Source: Marinobacter xestospongiae (lineage in GTDB: Bacteria > Pseudomonadota > Gammaproteobacteria > Pseudomonadales > Oleiphilaceae). From it: a DNA stretch of 64,000 nucleotides. Within the stretch, counting starts at the first letter, position 1; each line of letters opens with the position of its first letter. A model generated the notes under the pieces. The model made no database searches. It was not told where the DNA came from and saw only the letters and a list, made by a program, of their open reading frames with translations. The position numbers and the translations under genes were made by a program. Shown piece after piece: positions 58,842 to 64,000 of the stretch. The stretch spans positions 1 through 64,000 of the forward strand of contig NZ_JAKZAK010000010.1 of NCBI RefSeq assembly GCF_023156385.1, in the 5' to 3' direction.

Positions 58842-59639
58842 ATGAGAAGAGTCGTATTCAATCAGAAAGGGGGTGTTGGCAAATCCAGCATCACCTGTAA
58901 CCTGGCGGCCATCAGCGCTGCCCGTGGCAAGCGTACGCTGGTGGTGGATCTGGACCCCCAGGGCAACTCCACCCATTACCTGCTGGGCAAACCTGCGGCG
59001 GAACTCCGGGATACGGTGGCGGATCTGCTGGAGCAGACCGTGGCGTTCACCATGTTCAACCGTCGTCCCGACGAATTTGTTCACGCCAGCCCGTTTCCCA
59101 ACCTGTTTGTCATGCCCTCCAGCCCGGAGCTGGACTTCCTTGAGCGCAAGCTGGAGGCCAAGCACAAGATCTACAAGCTGAGGGAGGCGCTGAAAAAGCT
59201 CGGTGAGCAGTTCGACGCCATCTACATCGACACCGCGCCGGCGCTGAATTTCTACACCCGCTCGGCTCTGATCGCCGCCCAGCGTTGCCTGATCCCGTTT
59301 GACTGCGACGACTTCTCGCGCCAGGCGTTGTACAACATTCTTAATGAAATCCGTGATCTGCAGGAAGATCACAACGACGAGCTGGTGGTCGAAGGCATTG
59401 TGGCCAACCAGTTCCAGCCCCGCGCCAGTCTGCCCAAAAAACTGGTGGCGGAATTGCTGGAAGAGGGGTTGCCGGTGTTACCGGTGCGGCTGTCCAGCTC
59501 CGTCAAAATGAAAGAGTCCCACCAGAGCCGGGAACCATTGATTCATATGGCTCCCAAACACGCCCTGACTCAGCAGTTTGAGCGCCTGTTCAGTGTGCTC
59601 AATGGTGAGCAGGTGGAACTGGAGCCTCTGGCCGACTGA
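58842..59639 (+). CDS. ParA-like ATPase without a ParB partner
   Basis: A 265-residue deviant Walker ATPase of the ParA/MinD superfamily. Walker A is VVFNQKGGVGKSSITCNLAA, LVVDLDPQGNSTHYLLG gives switch I, and AIYIDTAPALNFYTRSALIA gives Walker B. The chain is close to chromosomal orphan ParA proteins. ATG 58842 lies 2 bases after a weak AGGGGAC ribosome site. No ParB or centromere-like array follows; yqcC does. It is preceded by 263 noncoding bases. It may position a protein complex rather than segregate DNA. Confidence 0.86.
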   Translation: MRRVVFNQKGGVGKSSITCNLAAISAARGKRTLVVDLDPQGNSTHYLLGKPAAELRDTVADLLEQTVAFTMFNRRPDEFVHASPFPNLFVMPSSPELDFLERKLEAKHKIYKLREALKKLGEQFDAIYIDTAPALNFYTRSALIAAQRCLIPFDCDDFSRQALYNILNEIRDLQEDHNDELVVEGIVANQFQPRASLPKKLVAELLEEGLPVLPVRLSSSVKMKESHQSREPLIHMAPKHALTQQFERLFSVLNGEQVELEPLAD

Positions 59640-59689
59640 CGGCCGGGCCGAAGTCGAGTCAGACACGCGTCGAGCAAGAGAGAGATACT

Positions 59690-60019
59690 GTGAGCCATCA
59701 GCCCAACGTCACTGAGGTGGCGGACTGCCTGTTACGAATCGAGATGGAACTGCGTCGGCTGGACGCCTGGTCAGACCAGCGCCCGTCGGAGCAGGCACTG
59801 CAAAGTACCCAGCCATTCGCCGTGGACACGCTGGAATTTACCGAGTGGTTGCAGTTTATCTTCCTGGAGCGGATGAAATGGCTGGTGGAGCAGGGGCAGG
59901 CGCTGCCATCTGTCTCCGGCATGGCGCCGATGGCTGAAGAGTACTTCCGGGCACGGGAGGGATCCGGCCTGGCGCTGATCCGGGAGCTGGAGGCGATGGA
60001 CCGGCTGCTGTCGAAATGA
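59690..60019 (+). CDS. yqcC: YqcC family protein (DUF446)
   Basis: A 109-residue soluble helical protein matching the YqcC/DUF446 family: LRIEMELRRLDAWSDQRPSE and FAVDTLEFTEWLQFIFLERM with LPSVSGMAPMAEEYF. The start is GTG 59690 with GAGAG just upstream. In E. coli the gene stands next to truC; here no truC follows. Function unknown. It is convergent with the diguanylate cyclase gene with 39 bases between. Confidence 0.88.
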   Translation: MSHQPNVTEVADCLLRIEMELRRLDAWSDQRPSEQALQSTQPFAVDTLEFTEWLQFIFLERMKWLVEQGQALPSVSGMAPMAEEYFRAREGSGLALIRELEAMDRLLSK

Positions 60020-60058
60020 TGCCGGTCGCCGCGGGCACAATGCTACCGTAAGTTGGCT

Positions 60059-62809
60059 TCAGGGCTCCCGTCGGGTGTGAGTCTCACCGAAGGGCATGTG
60101 GATCTGGTTTTCCGGCAGGATCGGCCCATTCTGCCGGGCCTGGGCAAACAGGTCCGGCAACTCACCACTGGCCACCGGCGAGCAGAACCGGTGGCCCTGT
60201 AGCAGATGACAGCCGGCGGTTCGCAGGAAAAGGTCCTGCTCCTCGGTTTCCACACCGGCGGCAGCCACCGTCAGAGAAAGCTGGCGGGCCAGGTTGATCA
60301 GGGTATGGATGATCGCCTGGGTGTTCTCGTCACTGGGCGCCAGGTGCAGCAGGTGCTGATCGATTTTGACCTGGTCAAACGGCAGGTCCCGCAACAGCTT
60401 GAGCGTAGACAGGCCGCTGCCATAGCGGTCCAGCACCAGACCCACGCCGATCTCTTTCAGCCGATGCAGGGTGCAGGCGGTTTCCTCCAGGCGATCATTG
60501 AGGATGCGTTCGTCGATCTCCACCAGCATCAGCGCCGGGTCCAGCCGGGTGTCCTGGATAATGCGATCGACCTGCTCCGCCAGCCTGGGGTGATTGTACT
60601 GCCGTGACGACAGGTTGATGCGAATGCTCACCGGATAGCCGCTCATCGCCTGGATGGCACGGGCCTGCAGGCAGGCATTGTGGCAGATCCATTCCCCGAG
60701 GGGCTGCAATAGCCCGGTCTGTTCGGCGACATCGAGGAATTCCCCCGGAGCCAGTACGCCGCGACTGGGATGATGCCAGCGCAACAGCGCTTCCAGGCCG
60801 ATGATTTTACCGTCCCGCACCTGGAACACCGGCTGGTAGTGGAGGTCAAGCTGGCTGTTGTTGATGCCGTAGCGTAGCTCCCGCTCCAGCGTGATCTGGC
60901 GCTGCATCTCCTCGTTCATGTCGGCGCTGAAGAACTGGATGTTGTTGCGGCCGGCGTTCTTGGCGCGGTACATGGCCATGTCGGCATTCTTCAGCAACTG
61001 CTCGTAACTGCGGGCGTCACCGGGGGCCAGGGTAATGCCGATACTGGAGGTGATCACCAGCTCGCCACCAGGCACGGTGATGGGTTGTACGATGGCCTCG
61101 AGGATGGAGCGGGCAACCTTCTCGCAGCCCTCGGCGCCGTTCACCCGGGTCAGCAATACCGCGAATTCATCACCACCCAGGCGGCCGATGGTGTCTTCTT
61201 CCCGCACGCAGGTGTGCAACCGGTTGGACAGTTCCTGCAGCAGGCGGTCGCCGGCATCGTGACCGAGGGTGTCGTTGATGCGTTTGAAGTGGTCCACGTC
61301 CAGGCAGATCAGCGCGCAGCTGTGACGGTGGCGAATGGCGCTGCTGATGGCCTGTTTGCAGCGATCCTCAAACAATCGCCGGTTGGCGGTGTTGGTAAGC
61401 ACGTCGTAGTGAGCCAGGTAATGCAGCTGACTCTGGGACTGGCGGATCTCGGTGATGTCCTGGCCGATAAGGATCAGCCGTCTCTGGCCTGGATCGTCCT
61501 CGTCGTTGAGACGGCTCAGATTCCAGAGGATGAAGTGGCGGCTGCCGTTGAAGCCGTGGATTTCGGTTTCCAGGATTTCCTGGGTCAGGCCGCTGCTGAA
61601 CAGCTTGAGGATTTTCCAGGACAGCTCGTCCTGTTGCTCGGCGGGAATGAACGTGGTGCTGAGATTGCGACCGATGGCCTCGTCGCGGCTGTAGCCGAAC
61701 AGTTGCTCCGAAGCGCCGTTCCACTGACGAATGACAATTTGGTCATCCACCACAATGATCGGGTTGCTGGCGGTCTCGAACAGTGCCCGGAAATGCTGGG
61801 ACGAGCGTCGGAACGACTTCTCGGCCTGCTGGCGAACGAAGATTTCATCCTTGAGCTCGAAGTTGGCGATCTGCAGTTCACGGGTGCGCTGTTCCACCAC
61901 GTCTTCCAGGCCGTACTCAATCCGTTCGCGGTCTTTCAGCAGCACCCGTACGTAACAGGATGCCGCAACAATCATGGCGGTCAGCCCTTCGATCACCAGG
62001 TAGGCCTCCAGCATGCTGTGGCCGTGCTGGAGGCCGGCAATGGCACTGGCCAGGGCCGCCAGGCCCGCACCGGAAACTGCCAGCATGGCGTCTTGCAGTG
62101 AGAAGCGGGTTGCTGCCCAGATGGTGACCGGAAACATCAGATAGAGGTTCTGTAGCGGGTCGTACCACACGACCAGCAGAATAAAACCGAGGCTGGCGAA
62201 CCAGGCCATGCTCTCGAAAAGATGGCGGCGCAGGGCTCGCAGCAACAACCCGCGATGGCGAATGCCCATCACCAGCGGTGCAATCAGGACCGCCCCAAGG
62301 AAGCCGGCGAACCAGGGTTGCAGGATGGCCTGCTGCAGATCCGGCAGGTTGGTGCCGCCGTTGAGGTAGCCAATTCCCAGGAACGGCAGGGTGGCAACGA
62401 AGCCTGCCAGGGTCAGAGTGCCGAGAAACCAGAGGAAGGCGGTGTAGTGGACCAGCGGGAATTGCCGGGCCATGACCCGCCGGTAGCCCTGCCAGGTGAC
62501 CAGCGCCGCGATCAGGGTGTAGAGGCTGACCGCCAGCCACCATTCCATTCCCTGGACCCAGTCTTTGGCCCCGAGCAGTGCCGGTACCAGGGCGGCCAGC
62601 AAGGTGCCGGACACCACCGATGGCAGCGCCTGACGCCCGTGGGTGAAGAGCAGGCCGATGGCGTAGCCTGTGGGCAGCCAGGCGGCGGGTGATTGCAGGG
62701 AGGTATCGAGCAGCAGCAGGCTGGCAAGTGCCAGGCACAGAAAGGCAGCGATATCGGCAATCAGCCGTAATCCGCCTGTTGGTCGGTTGGTGTTTGTGTC
62801 GTTGTTCAC
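60059..62809 (-). CDS. MASE1-PAS-GGDEF-EAL signalling protein (c-di-GMP), EAL half degenerate
   Basis: A 916-residue inner-membrane protein. About eight hydrophobic helices form a MASE1 sensor (about 15-300, with AAWLPTGYAIGLLF); a short coil leads to a PAS domain (about 340-460, HFRALFETASNPIIVVDDQI), then GGDEF (about 475-640) and EAL (about 650-905). GGDEF is intact at 545-549 with the RxxD inhibitory site five residues before it. EAL keeps Glu673 (EALLR), Asn in SIRINLSSRQ, Glu in LVEIDERIL, Lys in VKIDQHL and LLQGH, but the DDFG Asp pair reads DRYG (Arg795) and the AEGVE Glu is Ala851. It probably makes, but does not cleave, c-di-GMP. Confidence 0.93.
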   Translation of the reverse strand: MNNDTNTNRPTGGLRLIADIAAFLCLALASLLLLDTSLQSPAAWLPTGYAIGLLFTHGRQALPSVVSGTLLAALVPALLGAKDWVQGMEWWLAVSLYTLIAALVTWQGYRRVMARQFPLVHYTAFLWFLGTLTLAGFVATLPFLGIGYLNGGTNLPDLQQAILQPWFAGFLGAVLIAPLVMGIRHRGLLLRALRRHLFESMAWFASLGFILLVVWYDPLQNLYLMFPVTIWAATRFSLQDAMLAVSGAGLAALASAIAGLQHGHSMLEAYLVIEGLTAMIVAASCYVRVLLKDRERIEYGLEDVVEQRTRELQIANFELKDEIFVRQQAEKSFRRSSQHFRALFETASNPIIVVDDQIVIRQWNGASEQLFGYSRDEAIGRNLSTTFIPAEQQDELSWKILKLFSSGLTQEILETEIHGFNGSRHFILWNLSRLNDEDDPGQRRLILIGQDITEIRQSQSQLHYLAHYDVLTNTANRRLFEDRCKQAISSAIRHRHSCALICLDVDHFKRINDTLGHDAGDRLLQELSNRLHTCVREEDTIGRLGGDEFAVLLTRVNGAEGCEKVARSILEAIVQPITVPGGELVITSSIGITLAPGDARSYEQLLKNADMAMYRAKNAGRNNIQFFSADMNEEMQRQITLERELRYGINNSQLDLHYQPVFQVRDGKIIGLEALLRWHHPSRGVLAPGEFLDVAEQTGLLQPLGEWICHNACLQARAIQAMSGYPVSIRINLSSRQYNHPRLAEQVDRIIQDTRLDPALMLVEIDERILNDRLEETACTLHRLKEIGVGLVLDRYGSGLSTLKLLRDLPFDQVKIDQHLLHLAPSDENTQAIIHTLINLARQLSLTVAAAGVETEEQDLFLRTAGCHLLQGHRFCSPVASGELPDLFAQARQNGPILPENQIHMPFGETHTRREP

Positions 62810-62915
62810 GGTATCCCTACCTGCTCAGTGCTGATCGCCCCGGCATTCACCTCAGTGAACAGGGAGCTTTACACCAGTATATCGGGCGGCTAACCCCGAA
62901 TCCGGCGACCAGTCC

Positions 62916-63794
62916 TCAACTGGGTGTGTTAAAAGGTGCCAGTCGCATGGACAGGTCGATGGCCTTGATGTCCTTGGTGAGGGCGCCAATGGAAATGTAG
63001 TCGACGCCGGTCTCCGCCACCGCTGCCAGCGTGTCGCTGCTGATACCGCCGGATGCTTCCAGTTTAGTCTGTCCGCCAGCCTTGGCAACTGCGGTGCGCA
63101 TGTCATCAAGCGAGAATTCATCCAGCATTACGATGTCGGCGCCAGCGGCCAGGGCCTGGTCAAGCTCTTCCAGAGACTCGGTTTCCACTTCCACCGGTCG
63201 GCCGGGGGCCAGTTGGCGGGCGCTCTGAACCGCGTTGGCGATGGAGCCGCAGGCCGCAATGTGGTTCTCCTTGATCAAGAATGCGTCCCACAGGCCGATA
63301 CGGTGGTTGTGGCAGCCGCCGCAGGTGACCGCGTACTTCTGCGCCAGGCGCAGTCCCGGCAGGGTTTTGCGGGTATCAAGCAGCCGCACGCCGGTGTGTG
63401 CCACGAGGTCGGCATAGCGTTGACAGCTGGTGGCCACACCGGACAGCGACTGCAGCCAGTTGAGGGCGGCACGTTCCGCCGTCAGCAGACTGCGGGCCTC
63501 ACCCTCGCAGGTGAACAGGGTCTGATCCGGCTGCACCCGGTCCCCATCGCGCACCTGCCAGTTGATGGTCACCGACGGGTCCACCTGGCGAAACACCTCA
63601 TCCACCCAGGCCTGACCGGCAATCACCGCCGCTTCGCGAGTGATCACGCGACCACGGGTGTGGCGGTCGGTGGGAATCAGTGCCGCGGTGATATCCCCGC
63701 TGCCCACGTCTTCGCGAAGGCTGTGAGCCACGGCCTCGATTCGGGCCTGGCGGAGCATATCGGGAGTGAGGGCGGAGCTGTAGGCTGATGACAT
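62916..63794 (-). CDS. nadC: Nicotinate-nucleotide diphosphorylase (quinolinate phosphoribosyltransferase)
   Basis: A 292-residue enzyme that makes nicotinate mononucleotide from quinolinate and PRPP for NAD synthesis. Landmarks: [75 protein letters not shown], and [12 protein letters not shown] with the conserved C-terminal [23 protein letters not shown] 63794 (MSSAYSS) is chosen over 63833. It is the last clear gene of the window. Many proteobacteria have ampD or a DUF1631 gene next to it; neither is seen. Confidence 0.96.
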   Translation of the reverse strand: MSSAYSSALTPDMLRQARIEAVAHSLREDVGSGDITAALIPTDRHTRGRVITREAAVIAGQAWVDEVFRQVDPSVTINWQVRDGDRVQPDQTLFTCEGEARSLLTAERAALNWLQSLSGVATSCQRYADLVAHTGVRLLDTRKTLPGLRLAQKYAVTCGGCHNHRIGLWDAFLIKENHIAACGSIANAVQSARQLAPGRPVEVETESLEELDQALAAGADIVMLDEFSLDDMRTAVAKAGGQTKLEASGGISSDTLAAVAETGVDYISIGALTKDIKAIDLSMRLAPFNTPS

Positions 63795-64000
63795 GGTTGC
63801 GGGTCCGTGGTCCGTGGTTCGTGTGAGGCGCAAGATTCTACTGCCTCATCGCCGTCAGCGACAGTCTCCGGCATGAGCGAATGGTAACGCTGGCTGGTTA
63901 GCGGGTGACCAGGGAGCGAGTGACGAAATTTGTCAGTCGGCTCTTGATGTGTCGTGAAAGCGGGCGCTTTCATGCCCCGCGGTTGAGCGGATTGTCGACT
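63795..64000. other. Right-edge region with possible C-terminus of a minus-strand gene
   Basis: The 206 bases after the nadC start hold no gene that I can support firmly. On the minus strand, codons 64000-63970 would read VDNPLNRGA then TGA, followed by a GAAAGCG/CGCTTTC hairpin (63956-63971) without a T-run; this could be the end of a gene outside the window. On the plus strand a GTG-started frame (from about 63904) is open to the edge, but no family is recognised. Confidence 0.25.

Noticed and set aside
63677..63973. A minus-strand frame running into nadC
   Set aside because: It overlaps the nadC coding region out of frame and is Pro/His/Ser-rich without recognisable structure.

Overview
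The window is a 64 kb piece of a GC-rich gammaproteobacterial chromosome. Gene content and order (dnaE-accA-tilS-pyrG-kdsA-eno-ftsB-ispD-ispF-truD-surE-pcm-nlpD-rpoS, rsxABCDGE-nth, purMN opposite DUF2066-pgsA-like-hda, mtnBDC) fit the Pseudomonas/Marinobacter/Hahella side of the class. The VC_2705-type symporter cluster and the DUF3080 gene make a Marinobacter-like marine bacterium my best guess; this is inference, since no species-level marker can be checked here. I see no insertion sequence, prophage, CRISPR array, integrase or tRNA. It is almost entirely core genome with very short intergenic gaps (none above 300 bases).

Layout. 1-94: 3' end of a 5S rRNA and its terminator. 211-9732 (minus): a signalling and transport block with a membrane-anchored receiver, a soluble histidine kinase, a receiver-TPR protein, a 1172-residue solute-symporter/hybrid-kinase sensor (CrbS/MxtR type), a small membrane protein and a two-subunit Na+/solute symporter. 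9981-12620 (minus): a DnaQ-like exonuclease and a cNMP/CBS/DUF294 protein. 12779-16449 (plus): Smr protein, methionine-salvage genes mtnB-mtnD-mtnC and a DUF3080 lipoprotein. 16453-21439 (minus): dsbG and a membrane TlpA-like protein, a lone GspE/PilB-like ATPase, then DUF2069-wrbA-arsC. 21521-40370 (plus): a thioredoxin-like lipoprotein and the long housekeeping block from dnaE to rpoS, ending with a chalcone-isomerase-like protein. 40425-49082 (minus as transcribed): metG, rsxA-B-C-D-G-E and nth. 49304-53116 (plus): apbC/mrp, dcd, yjaG (DUF416), avtA. 53091-55734 (minus): purM, purN, DUF3108. 55946-60019 (plus): DUF2066, CDP-alcohol phosphatidyltransferase, hda, a ParA-like ATPase, yqcC. 60059-63794 (minus): a MASE1-PAS-GGDEF-EAL protein and nadC.

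How the genes work together. The left block looks like an organic-acid (probably acetate-type) sensing and uptake module: the sensor's N-terminus is itself a sodium/solute symporter fold, next to a true symporter with its small subunit, while three accompanying signalling proteins carry receivers or a kinase core but no DNA-binding output. The middle block combines replication (dnaE, hda), fatty acid, CTP, KDO, isoprenoid and tRNA-modification genes with the stationary-phase regulator rpoS downstream of nlpD. The rsx operon encodes a membrane electron-transport complex and is followed by the iron-sulfur DNA glycosylase Nth.

Most unusual features: the kinase/receiver-TPR/receiver-TM set without an output domain; a GGDEF-EAL protein whose EAL half has lost two catalytic acidic positions while GGDEF and its inhibitory site are intact; five tandem 14-bp units between kdsA and eno; a structured, promoter-led leader upstream of nlpD; a terminator immediately in front of the small membrane-protein gene; and a TTG-started hda with a divergent clamp-binding peptide. 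I did not find a clearly new defence or mobile system.
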